Shown here one piece after another: positions 17,670-24,304 of a DNA stretch of 64,000 bases. The position numbers and the translations under genes are program-made. This DNA comes from Streptomyces sp. NBC_01498. Lineage in GTDB: Bacteria > Actinomycetota > Actinomycetes > Streptomycetales > Streptomycetaceae. Every line of letters starts with the position of its first letter. Position 1 is the first letter of the stretch. Under the pieces are notes generated by a model. It did not search any database and was not told the origin of the DNA. It worked only from the letters and a program-made list of their open reading frames with translations. The DNA is taken from contig NZ_CP109598.1 in NCBI RefSeq assembly GCF_036327775.1, positions 4,278,001 to 4,342,000 of the forward strand, read 5' to 3'.

Positions 17670-17697
17670 CCAACGAGTACGCGCTTATGAGGAAACT
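17670..17697 (-). promoter_or_regulatory. Candidate ECF (sigma-BldN-type) promoter of short chaplin
   Basis: On the minus strand AGTTTC (17697-17692), exactly 16 nt, then CGTTGG (17675-17670). This is about 90 nt before the ATG. Element and spacing match the site before the left-edge gene (122-95), and the -10-like part matches the rodlin sites. The surrounding 17640-17770 is AT-richer than its neighbours, fitting a promoter region. Confidence 0.5.
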
Positions 17698-17778
17698 GCC
17701 CTGTTTTACGGCCTTTTTGGTTCACTCGATCGCCGGAGGAATTGACGTTTCTTCCGACGAAAGGGGTGTTCATATGAC

Positions 17779-17820
17779 ACCGGGGCCGGCCGGGGCGAGG
17801 ACGCCCCGGCCGGCCCCGGT
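17779..17820. terminator. Strong terminator downstream of rodlin 1
   Basis: A perfect 19-bp inverted repeat (17779-17797 and 17802-17820) with an AGGA loop. It lies 37 nt beyond the stop of the minus-strand rodlin and insulates the short chaplin from it. Confidence 0.85.
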
Positions 17821-17856
17821 CCCGGCCCGTGACGGCGCCGGGGGGTGCGGGGGGAC

Positions 17857-18270
17857 TCAGCCGTTGCCCGCGCCGTTGGCCGAGAGGACCGGGATGTCGC
17901 TGAGCAGGTGCGACAGCGGTTCGTCGCCCTTGGCCTGGGTGGAGTTCTCGGTGCACTGCTGGTTCTGCGGGGAGGACAGGACGTTGAGGTCCTGGACCGC
18001 GACCGGCACGAGAAGTCCGACGAGCGAGCCGACGTTGGCCTTGGCCGGCAGGCCGACACAGAGCTTGTTGAGCGTGCCCTGGACGAGGGTGGCCTGCGGG
18101 CTGAGGTCACCGTGGGTGACGGCGTTGCCGTAGGACTGCTTGGCGCCGTTGCCGCTGAGCGACGTGGTGCCGGTGTCGTCGCCGACGGCGAAGGCGGCAG
18201 GCGCGGCGGCGGCGGAAACGCCGACCACGGAGGCGCTGACCGCCGCAGCCGCCAGAATCTTCTTGATCAC
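17857..18270 (-). CDS. rdlA: Rodlin (RdlA/RdlB family), copy 1
   Basis: A 137-residue secreted protein of the rodlet layer, which organises chaplin fibrils into paired rodlets on aerial hyphae and spores. The GTG start (MIKKILAAAAV) has AAGGA 7 nt upstream. The signal peptide ends near APAAFA (about 28). The conserved core has [18 protein letters not shown](L/P)[20 protein letters not shown] and [12 protein letters not shown]. Two cysteines are conserved across the three copies here. It has one extra residue (GLLVPVAV) relative to the others. It is divergent from rodlin 2, as rdlA and rdlB are in S. coelicolor; the exact A/B assignment is by position next to the chaplin. Confidence 0.92.
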   Translation of the reverse strand: MIKKILAAAAVSASVVGVSAAAAPAAFAVGDDTGTTSLSGNGAKQSYGNAVTHGDLSPQATLVQGTLNKLCVGLPAKANVGSLVGLLVPVAVQDLNVLSSPQNQQCTENSTQAKGDEPLSHLLSDIPVLSANGAGNG

Positions 18271-18313
18271 GGTTGGTTCCTTTTCTCAAGAAATGCAGGT
18301 GGTGCGGCCTGCC

Positions 18314-18340
18314 CAACCGCATGGGCCGGGTTTGGTTCCG
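18314..18340 (-). promoter_or_regulatory. Candidate ECF promoter of rodlin 1
   Basis: On the minus strand CGGAAC (18340-18335), 16 nt, GGTTGG (18318-18313). It matches the AAC-N16-(A/G)GTTG arrangement before rodlins 2 and 3. All three also share CCAAACC/CTAAACC directly after the AAC. The element is about 45 nt upstream of the GTG start. Confidence 0.55.
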
Positions 18341-18413
18341 GTGCTTCACCCGATCGGAGTCGGTGGTTCCCGCAGGCTGATTGAGTGCCTAATGGGCTGT
18401 TGGAGTGAAGCGC

Positions 18414-18440
18414 GATAACTAAACCTGCGGAATGGAGTTG
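18414..18440 (+). promoter_or_regulatory. Candidate ECF promoter of rodlin 2
   Basis: GATAAC (18414-18419), then exactly 16 nt, then AGTTG (18436-18440). TAAACC follows the AAC, as in the other two rodlin upstream regions. The start codon is 48 nt downstream. The rodlin 1 site lies about 75 nt away on the opposite strand, so this intergenic region carries two back-to-back promoters. Confidence 0.55.
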
Positions 18441-18488
18441 CTCAGTGCGCCCCGGGGACTTGGGGCATCCTTCAGAAGGGGACTCATC

Positions 18489-18899
18489 GTGATCAAGAAG
18501 GTTATGGCCACCGCGGCCGTCGCTGCTTCCGTCGTCGGTATCTCGGGCATGGCCGCGCCGGCCGCCTTCGCCGTCGGCAACGACGCGGGCACCACGTCGC
18601 TCAGCGGCAACGGCGCGATCCAGTCGTACGGCAACTCGGCGACCTACGGGAACATGAGCCCGCAGATGGCGCTCATCCAGGGCTCGCTCAACAAGCCCTG
18701 CATCGGCCTGCCCGCCAAGGTCAACGCGGGTTCGCTGCTGGGTGTCGTGCCGATCTCGGTCCAGGACCTCAATGTCCTGTCCTCCCCGCAGAACCAGCAG
18801 TGTGTCGAGAACTCGACGCAGGCGAAGGGCGACGAGCCGCTGTCGCACCTGCTCAACGACATCCCGATCCTGTCGGCCAACGGCGTCCAGAACGGCTGA
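18489..18899 (+). CDS. rdlB: Rodlin, copy 2
   Basis: A 136-residue secreted rodlet-layer protein. The GTG at 18489 (MIKKVMATAAV) has AAGGGG 8 nt upstream; the longer in-frame ORF would place ~19 unrelated residues before the signal peptide. Cleavage is expected near residue 28 (PAAFA|VGND). The mature part shares [42 protein letters not shown] and [18 protein letters not shown] with copies 1 and 3. It is divergently transcribed from copy 1. A strong hairpin follows the stop. Confidence 0.92.
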   Translation: MIKKVMATAAVAASVVGISGMAAPAAFAVGNDAGTTSLSGNGAIQSYGNSATYGNMSPQMALIQGSLNKPCIGLPAKVNAGSLLGVVPISVQDLNVLSSPQNQQCVENSTQAKGDEPLSHLLNDIPILSANGVQNG

Positions 18900-18920
18900 T
18901 CGCCGGCCTGATCACCCCTT

Positions 18921-18969
18921 CCGGGTCATCGCCGCGTGCGAATCGCGGCGGTGGCCCGGTTGTTTTCTC
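18921..18969 (+). terminator. Intrinsic terminator after rodlin 2
   Basis: A 16-bp stem (18921-18936 with 18944-18959, two G-U pairs, 7-nt loop) is followed directly by TTGTTTTCTC. This is a classical hairpin plus U-tract, unusual in so GC-rich a genome. Confidence 0.85.
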
Positions 18970-19018
18970 CCGCACCCCGGTAAGCCGGTATGTCTTTTCA
19001 GCTGTTCGGGGGAACGGG

Positions 19019-19046
19019 CGCAACCAAACCCCCTTTGGCGAGTTGA
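19019..19046 (+). promoter_or_regulatory. Candidate ECF promoter of rodlin 3
   Basis: CGCAAC (19019-19024), exactly 16 nt, AGTTGA (19041-19046). CAAACC follows the AAC, as upstream of rodlins 1 and 2. The ATG is 51 nt downstream. Confidence 0.55.
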
Positions 19047-19097
19047 ACAAACCGGCACTCCACCGGTGGAGTTCCGAATTTCCGGAAAGGCAACAAA

Positions 19098-19505
19098 ATG
19101 AACAAGCTGTGGGCTTCCGCCGCTGTGGCGGCCACGATGGTCGGCGGCCTCGCCGCCACCGCGTCGCCGGCGCTGGCGATCGGCAACGACACGGGCACGA
19201 CGTCGCTCAGTGGCAACGGTGCCGAGCAGGAGTTCGGCAACTCGGAGACCCACGGGGACATGAGCCCGCAGCTCAGCCTCGTGCAGGGCACGCTCAACAA
19301 GCCCTGTGTCGGTCTGCCGGTCAAGGCCAACGTCGGCTCGCTCATCGGCCTGGTTCCGATCGCGGTCCAGGACATCAACGTCCTGTCCTCCCCGCAGAAC
19401 CAGCAGTGCACCGAGAACTCCACCCAGGCGAAGGGCGACGAGCCCCTGTCGCACATCCTGGAGGACATCCCGATCCTCTCGGCGAACGGCGTGGGCAACC
19501 ACTGA
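19098..19505 (+). CDS. Rodlin, copy 3
   Basis: A 135-residue secreted rodlin. The ATG ([17 protein letters not shown]) has GGAAAGG upstream. The signal peptide ends near SPALA (about 26). It shares the mature core with copies 1 and 2 ([45 protein letters not shown]) but has a different signal sequence and several acidic changes ([18 protein letters not shown]). S. coelicolor has only two rodlins, so this is an additional paralogue. It has its own promoter-like element and its own terminator, so it is expressed separately from copy 2. Confidence 0.92.
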   Translation: MNKLWASAAVAATMVGGLAATASPALAIGNDTGTTSLSGNGAEQEFGNSETHGDMSPQLSLVQGTLNKPCVGLPVKANVGSLIGLVPIAVQDINVLSSPQNQQCTENSTQAKGDEPLSHILEDIPILSANGVGNH

Positions 19506-19515
19506 CGTTCCCCCC

Positions 19516-19550
19516 GGCCCGGTCCGGCAGCGCGGCTGCCGGACCGGGCT
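19516..19550 (+). terminator. Terminator after rodlin 3
   Basis: GCCCGGTCCGGCAG pairs with its complement around a CGCGG loop (14-15 bp stem, 19516-19550). It begins 10 nt after the rodlin 3 stop, and the convergent GNAT gene ends 45 nt further on. Confidence 0.8.
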
Positions 19551-19595
19551 TCGTCGTTCCCGGAAACGACGCGGGACGGGCCCGCCGGGCGGGGG

Positions 19596-20084
19596 CTAGA
19601 TAAGCGGTTTGGCGAGGCAGCGGCTCAGCGGGTCGTTCCGGTAATGGCCGAACTTGGCGCAGTCCGTGTAGCCGCTGGACCGGTAGAGCGCGATGGCCTC
19701 CGGCTGCTTGATGCCGGTCTCCAACACCATGCGGGTACGGCCCGCCGCGCGGGCGTCCTCCTCCAGCCGGGCGAGGACACGGCGGGCGAGCCCGAGACCC
19801 CGGGCCGCCACCGTCACGTACATCCGCTTGATCTCGGCGTCACCGTCCGAGTAGCCCTCGTCGTTCTTCTCCTGCGAGCGCCAGCCGCCGGTGGCGACGG
19901 GGCGGTCGTCGGCGTCGTACGCGAGCAGATACAGGCCGTGCGGCGGGTCGAACTCGTCGGTGCGGAGCACGGTGGCGTCGCCCTCGCCGTTCCCGTACCG
20001 CTCCATGTATTCCAGCTGGACCTCGGCCGCGAGCGTGACGGCGTCGGGGTGGTCGTAACGGACCTGGCGTATGTCGATGAGCAC
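19596..20084 (-). CDS. GNAT-family N-acetyltransferase
   Basis: A 162-residue GNAT domain. Residues YVTVAARGLGLARRVLARLEEDARAAG contain the acetyl-CoA pyrophosphate-binding R/Q-x-x-G-x-G/A motif. VLETGIKQPEAIALYRSSGY is the C-terminal motif B, with the usual Tyr. The substrate is unknown. The GTG at 20084 is chosen because the protein aligns from LIDIRQVRYD and a TACGAT -10 hexamer lies 7 nt upstream. That suggests a leaderless mRNA; no Shine-Dalgarno is visible. The longer upstream reading frame runs into the divergent exonuclease gene. Confidence 0.85.
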   Translation of the reverse strand: MLIDIRQVRYDHPDAVTLAAEVQLEYMERYGNGEGDATVLRTDEFDPPHGLYLLAYDADDRPVATGGWRSQEKNDEGYSDGDAEIKRMYVTVAARGLGLARRVLARLEEDARAAGRTRMVLETGIKQPEAIALYRSSGYTDCAKFGHYRNDPLSRCLAKPLI

Positions 20085-20091
20085 GGCACAG

Positions 20092-20112
20092 ATCGTAGGG
20101 CCTCGGTAGGGT
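20092..20112. promoter_or_regulatory. Back-to-back leaderless promoters (GNAT / exonuclease III)
   Basis: Minus strand: TACGAT (20097-20092), 7 nt, then GTG. Plus strand: TAGGGT (20107-20112), 6 nt, then ATG 20119. The intergenic gap is only 34 bp, so both -10 boxes must sit in it and both mRNAs should begin at or next to the start codon. Confidence 0.6.
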
Positions 20113-20118
20113 GCCGGA

Positions 20119-20919
20119 ATGCTCACTGTGACGTCCGTGAATGTGAACGGGATCCGCGCCGCCGCGAAGAAGGGCTTCGTTCCCTGGCTGGCCGGGACCT
20201 CGGCCGACGTGGTCTGTCTCCAGGAGGTGCGCGCCGAGGAGGACCAGCTCACCGAGGCCGTACGGAAGCCCGAGGGGTGGCACACGGTGTTCGCGCCGGC
20301 GGCGGCCAAGGGCCGGGCGGGCGTGGCGCTCTACTCGCGGCGGGAGCCGGAGGGGACGCGGATCGGCTTCGGCAGCGCGGAGTTCGACACCGGCGGGCGG
20401 TATGTGGAGATCGACCTGCCCGGGGTGACGGTGGGCAGCCTCTATCTGCCGTCGGGCGACGTGGGGACGGAGCGCCAGGACGAGAAGTACCGGTTCATGG
20501 ACGAGTTCCTCGCCTATCTGACCGGGCTGCGGGAGCGCGCGGCGGCGGACGGCCGGGAGGTGCTGGTCTGCGGCGACTGGAACATCGCCCACCAGGAGGC
20601 CGACCTCAAGAACTGGCGGGGCAACCGGAACGCGTCCGGTTTCCTGCCCGAGGAACGCGCCTGGCTGACGCGGGTCTTCGACGAGGCGTCGTACGTCGAC
20701 GTGGTCCGCGCCCTGCACCCGGACCAGGAGGGGCCGTACACCTGGTGGTCGTACCGGGGCCGGGCCTTCGACAACGACACGGGCTGGCGCATCGACCACC
20801 AGGTGGCGACGCCGGGTCTCGCGGCGCGCGCGGTGAAGGCGTGGGTGGAGCGGGCGGCCACGCACGGCGAGCGCTGGAGCGACCACGCGCCGGTGAGCGT
20901 CGCCTACGAATCGGTCTGA
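20119..20919 (+). CDS. xth: Exodeoxyribonuclease III (AP endonuclease)
   Basis: A 266-residue EEP-superfamily nuclease for base-excision repair; it cleaves 5' of abasic sites and has 3'-5' exonuclease activity. Motifs: TSVNVNGIRAA (metal-binding Asn), CLQEVRAEEDQL (catalytic Glu), the GDWNIAHQEADL active-site Asp/Asn, TWWSYRGRAFDNDTGWRIDHQV and WSDHAPV (catalytic His). Length is typical. It has no ribosome-binding site, and a TAGGGT box 6 nt before the ATG indicates leaderless expression. Its 3' end overlaps the convergent MerR gene by 16 bp. Confidence 0.93.
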   Translation: MLTVTSVNVNGIRAAAKKGFVPWLAGTSADVVCLQEVRAEEDQLTEAVRKPEGWHTVFAPAAAKGRAGVALYSRREPEGTRIGFGSAEFDTGGRYVEIDLPGVTVGSLYLPSGDVGTERQDEKYRFMDEFLAYLTGLRERAAADGREVLVCGDWNIAHQEADLKNWRGNRNASGFLPEERAWLTRVFDEASYVDVVRALHPDQEGPYTWWSYRGRAFDNDTGWRIDHQVATPGLAARAVKAWVERAATHGERWSDHAPVSVAYESV

Positions 20920-21650
20920 GCCCGCGGCTCGGTCCGCGCCGACGAGTCGGTCTGACGCTGCGAGTCGGTCGGTGCCTCGGAGTCGGTCCGCGCCCGCGGA
21001 TCGGACTGGCGCAGCCGGCGGTCCAGTGCCATGGACAGTTCCGCGTCGACCACGCTCCGGGCCAGCGGGCGCAGTGTCTCGGGGGAGGCGCCGGGCGCGT
21101 GGGTGCGGAGTGTGGTCGTGAACAGGTCGGCCAGGGTGTCCGCGTGGACCCGGACCGCGCGGGCCGCCTCGAAGACCGCGGCGAGCGGGACGCCCGCGCG
21201 GACCAGGGCGGCCGAGGCGTCCAGCAGGCGGCGGCTGATGTGGACCAGGTCGTCGCCGTCGGTGGCGAGGTAGCCGAGGGCGAGCGCGGTGGCCAGGTTC
21301 TCGGCGGTGACCTCGCCCGCGAAGTGGTCGGCCAGCTCCTCGGGGGTGAGGCGGACGGGGGTCTCGTCCGTCGGTTCGCCGAGGCCGAGGACCTCGCCGA
21401 CGTCCCGGCCGCTGTCGAAGGCGGTGGCCAGGTCGGCGATGCCGTTGAGGGTGTGGCCGCGTTCCAGCAGGGCGGTGATCGTACGGAGCCTGGCCAGGTG
21501 GTGGGCGTCGTACCAGGCGATGCGGCCCTCGCGGCGGGGCGGTGGGATCAGGCCGCGTTCGCGGTAGAAGCGCACCGTGCGCACCGGGACGCCGGCCGCC
21601 TCGGCCAGCTCCCGCACCCGGTACTCGCGGACTTCCTCCCGGTCGGACAT
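20904..21650 (-). CDS. MerR-family transcriptional regulator
   Basis: A 248-residue regulator. The N-terminal winged helix-turn-helix (about 8-75) reads YRVRELAEAAGVPVRTVRFYRERGLIPPPRREGRIAWYDAHH in outline, the standard MerR signature. The middle has the dimerisation helix and an effector region without a Cys cluster, so metal sensing is unlikely. The last ~35 residues are degenerate TDS repeats (RTDS, PTDS, QTDS), encoded by repeated GAGTCGGTC DNA that also runs into the 3' end of xth. It is divergent from the monooxygenase operon across 162 bp and is its likely regulator. Confidence 0.88.
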   Translation of the reverse strand: MSDREEVREYRVRELAEAAGVPVRTVRFYRERGLIPPPRREGRIAWYDAHHLARLRTITALLERGHTLNGIADLATAFDSGRDVGEVLGLGEPTDETPVRLTPEELADHFAGEVTAENLATALALGYLATDGDDLVHISRRLLDASAALVRAGVPLAAVFEAARAVRVHADTLADLFTTTLRTHAPGASPETLRPLARSVVDAELSMALDRRLRQSDPRARTDSEAPTDSQRQTDSSARTEPRAQTDS

Positions 21651-21758
21651 GGCGGCCAGCCTATGCCGCGCCGTCGCCCCGGCCCCGGCGCGTACCGCCG
21701 GTAACTAATCTCGCACGCCCCCTACCCACCGGTAGGAAGCTGCCCTACTCTCCCCACA

Positions 21759-21778
21759 GTGCCAGTGATTACTGGCAC
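21759..21778. promoter_or_regulatory. Perfect inverted repeat, candidate operator of the monooxygenase operon
   Basis: GTGCCAGT-GATT-ACTGGCAC, arms of 8 bp, lies 34 nt before the monooxygenase ATG. A second imperfect repeat (CCTACC-CA-CCGGTAGG, 21720-21735) lies between it and the MerR gene. Either could bind the divergent MerR protein or a TetR-type regulator encoded elsewhere. Confidence 0.55.
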
Positions 21779-21812
21779 GGTCCGGTGAGGTGGTCCGGCG
21801 GGAGGCGGCGGT

Positions 21813-23327
21813 ATGGCCGAGCACGAGCACGTACGGGTGGCGGTGATCGGATCGGGATTCGGCGGCCTCGGGGCCGCCGTCCGGCTCCGGCGCGACGGCA
21901 TCACCGACTTCGTGGTCCTGGAACGGGCCGGCGCGGTCGGCGGGACCTGGCGCGACAACAGCTATCCGGGCTGCGCCTGCGACGTGCCCTCGCACCTCTA
22001 CTCCTTCTCCTTCGCGCCGCACCCCGACTGGCCGCGCACCTTCTCCGGGCAGCGGCACATCCGCGCGTACCTGGAGCATGTCGCCGACACCTTCGGGCTC
22101 CGGCCGCACCTCCGGCTGCGGCACGAGGTGCTGCGGATGCGCTGGATCGCGGGTGCGGCGCGCTGGGAGATCGAGACCTCGCGCGGCACCCTCACGGCGG
22201 ACGTCGTGGTCTCGGCGGCCGGGCCGCTGTCGGACCCGAAGGTGCCGGACGTGCCCGGACTCGACTCGTTCCCCGGCAAGGTCTTCCACTCCGCGCGCTG
22301 GGACCACGGCTACGACCTGCGGGGCAAGCGGGTCGCCGTGGTGGGGACCGGTGCGTCGGCGATCCAGATCGTCCCGGCGATCCAGCCCGAGGTGGCGCGG
22401 CTGACGGTGTTCCAGCGCACCCCGCCGTGGGTGATGCCGCGCACGGACCGGGCGATCTCCGGGGCCGAGCGGTGGCTGCACCGTACGGTCCCGGTGACCG
22501 GCGCGGTACGGCGCGGACTGCTGTGGGGGATCAGGGAGTTGCAGGTCCAGGCGTTCACCAGGCACCCCGGCCAGCTGGGGCTGGTGGAGCGGGTCGCCCG
22601 CGCCCACATGGAACGGGCGGTCAAGGATCCGGCGCTGCGGGCCAGGCTCACCCCGTCGTACCGCATCGGCTGCAAGCGGATCCTGCTCTCCAGCACGTAC
22701 TACCCGGCGCTGACGCGGCCGAATGTGGACCTCGTCGCGTCCGGGCTGGCCGAGGTGCGCGGGTCGACCGTCGTGGCGGCCGACGGGACGGAGACCGAGG
22801 TCGACGCGATCGTCTTCGGCACCGGCTTCCATGTGACGGACATGCCGATCGCGGAGCGGGTGGTGGGCGCGGACGGCGTCACGCTCGCCGAGGCGTGGAA
22901 GGACGGCATGGCGGCGCTGCGCGGCGCGACCGCCGCCGGATTCCCGAACTGGATGACCGTGATCGGTCCCAACACCGGTCTCGGCAACTCCTCGATGATC
23001 CTGATGATCGAGTCCCAGCTCAGCTATCTGGGCGACTATCTGCGGACGCTCGGCTCGCTCGGGCCGGGCGCGGCGCTCACCCCCCGGCCGGAGGCCGTCG
23101 ACGCCTGGAACCGCCGGGTGCAGGACCGGATGCGGCGCACCGTGTGGAACACCGGCGGCTGCACCAGCTGGTATCTCGACGCGAACGGGCGCAACACGAC
23201 CATCTGGCCGGGGACGACGACGGAGTTCCGGCGGGCTACCCGGGCCGTCGACCTGCGCGAGTACGACGTCGTCCGGCCCGGGGCGGCGAGGACCCCGGGC
23301 ACCCGGAGCGAGGAGAGCGTCCGATGA
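21813..23327 (+). CDS. Flavin-containing (Baeyer-Villiger-type) monooxygenase
   Basis: A 504-residue class B flavoprotein monooxygenase. FAD-binding GSGFGG is at 13-18. The GGTWRDNSYPGCACD motif of BVMOs follows. The fingerprint FxGxxxHxxxW(D) appears as FPGKVFHSARWD near 150. NADPH-binding VAVVGTGASAIQ is near 175. ATG/FGTGFHVTD-type and PNTGLGNSSMI motifs are C-terminal. It would insert oxygen into a ketone or oxidise a heteroatom using NADPH and O2. It is the first of three overlapping genes with an alpha/beta hydrolase and an SDR, giving an alcohol, ketone, ester, hydrolysis route. The trio resembles the start of the mycobacterial mymA operon. Confidence 0.9.
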   Translation: MAEHEHVRVAVIGSGFGGLGAAVRLRRDGITDFVVLERAGAVGGTWRDNSYPGCACDVPSHLYSFSFAPHPDWPRTFSGQRHIRAYLEHVADTFGLRPHLRLRHEVLRMRWIAGAARWEIETSRGTLTADVVVSAAGPLSDPKVPDVPGLDSFPGKVFHSARWDHGYDLRGKRVAVVGTGASAIQIVPAIQPEVARLTVFQRTPPWVMPRTDRAISGAERWLHRTVPVTGAVRRGLLWGIRELQVQAFTRHPGQLGLVERVARAHMERAVKDPALRARLTPSYRIGCKRILLSSTYYPALTRPNVDLVASGLAEVRGSTVVAADGTETEVDAIVFGTGFHVTDMPIAERVVGADGVTLAEAWKDGMAALRGATAAGFPNWMTVIGPNTGLGNSSMILMIESQLSYLGDYLRTLGSLGPGAALTPRPEAVDAWNRRVQDRMRRTVWNTGGCTSWYLDANGRNTTIWPGTTTEFRRATRAVDLREYDVVRPGAARTPGTRSEESVR

Positions 23328-24304
23328 ACCGTCCCACTCCGCCCGCCCGGCCCGCCGGGCCCGCCGTCCGTGAGGTCTCCGCGCTCTCTGCCGACGGCTC
23401 GCGGGTGCCGATCGAGGTGTACGGCTCCGAGGGGGCGCCCGCGGTTGTCCTGGCGCACGGGTGGACCTGCTCGACGCTGTTCTGGGCCGCGCAGATCGAG
23501 GACCTGTCACGGGACCACCGGGTGATCGTCTACGACCAGCGGGGGCACGGCCGTTCGCCCGCCGCCCCGGCGGGCGGCTGCACCACCGACGCGCTCGCCG
23601 ACGACCTGGAGGCGGTGCTCGGCACGACCCTCGCGCCCGGCGAGAAGGCCGTCCTGGCCGGGCACTCCATGGGCGGGATGACGCTGATGGCGGCGTCCGC
23701 GCGGCCCGCCTTCCGGGAGCACGCGGCGGCGGCGCTGCTGTGCAGCACCGGCAGTTCGCGGTTGGTGGCCGAGTCGCTGGTGGTGCCGATCCGGCCCGGC
23801 CGGGTGCGGACGCGGCTGACCCGGCTGATCCTCGGGTCGCGGGCCCCGCTGGGGCCGGTGACGCCCGTGTCGAAGCGGATGCTGCGCTACGGGACGATGG
23901 GGCCCGGTACGCCGCCGGACCGGGTCGCGACCTGCGCGCGGATCGTGCACGCGTGTCCGCTCCCGGTGCGGGTGGCCTGGTCGCGGGTGCTCGCCGGGCT
24001 CGATCTCGACGCGGGCGTACGGGAGTTGCGCGTTCCGACGGCCGTCCTCACCGGGACCGCCGACCGGCTGACACCCCCCGTACTGGCGCGGCGGCTGGCC
24101 GACGCGCTGCCCGACTGCGTGGGTTTCACCGAGCTCGTCGGCATGGGACACATGACTCCGGTGGAGGCGCCCGAGGCGGTGACCGCCGCGATCCGGACGC
24201 TCGTCGCGGACCATCTGGGGCCTTCGCGAGCGGAACCGTCCGGGCACACCGGCACCGGGACCGGCGGGCACACCGACAGTGGGAGCAGGGAGAGCGCCGT
24301 ATGA
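23324..24304 (+). CDS. Alpha/beta hydrolase (esterase/lipase), operon partner of the monooxygenase
   Basis: A 326-residue alpha/beta hydrolase. The ATG at 23324 overlaps the monooxygenase stop (ATGA). VVLAHGWTCSTLFW gives the oxyanion-hole HG. AGHSMGGMT near residue 110 carries the nucleophile Ser. LTGTADRLTPP supplies the acid Asp. GMGHMTPVEAPE supplies the catalytic His. The last ~35 residues are Gly/Thr/Ser-rich. The likely role is hydrolysis of the ester made by the preceding enzyme, comparable to LipR beside MymA; this is inference from the operon. Confidence 0.88.
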   Translation: MNRPTPPARPAGPAVREVSALSADGSRVPIEVYGSEGAPAVVLAHGWTCSTLFWAAQIEDLSRDHRVIVYDQRGHGRSPAAPAGGCTTDALADDLEAVLGTTLAPGEKAVLAGHSMGGMTLMAASARPAFREHAAAALLCSTGSSRLVAESLVVPIRPGRVRTRLTRLILGSRAPLGPVTPVSKRMLRYGTMGPGTPPDRVATCARIVHACPLPVRVAWSRVLAGLDLDAGVRELRVPTAVLTGTADRLTPPVLARRLADALPDCVGFTELVGMGHMTPVEAPEAVTAAIRTLVADHLGPSRAEPSGHTGTGTGGHTDSGSRESAV

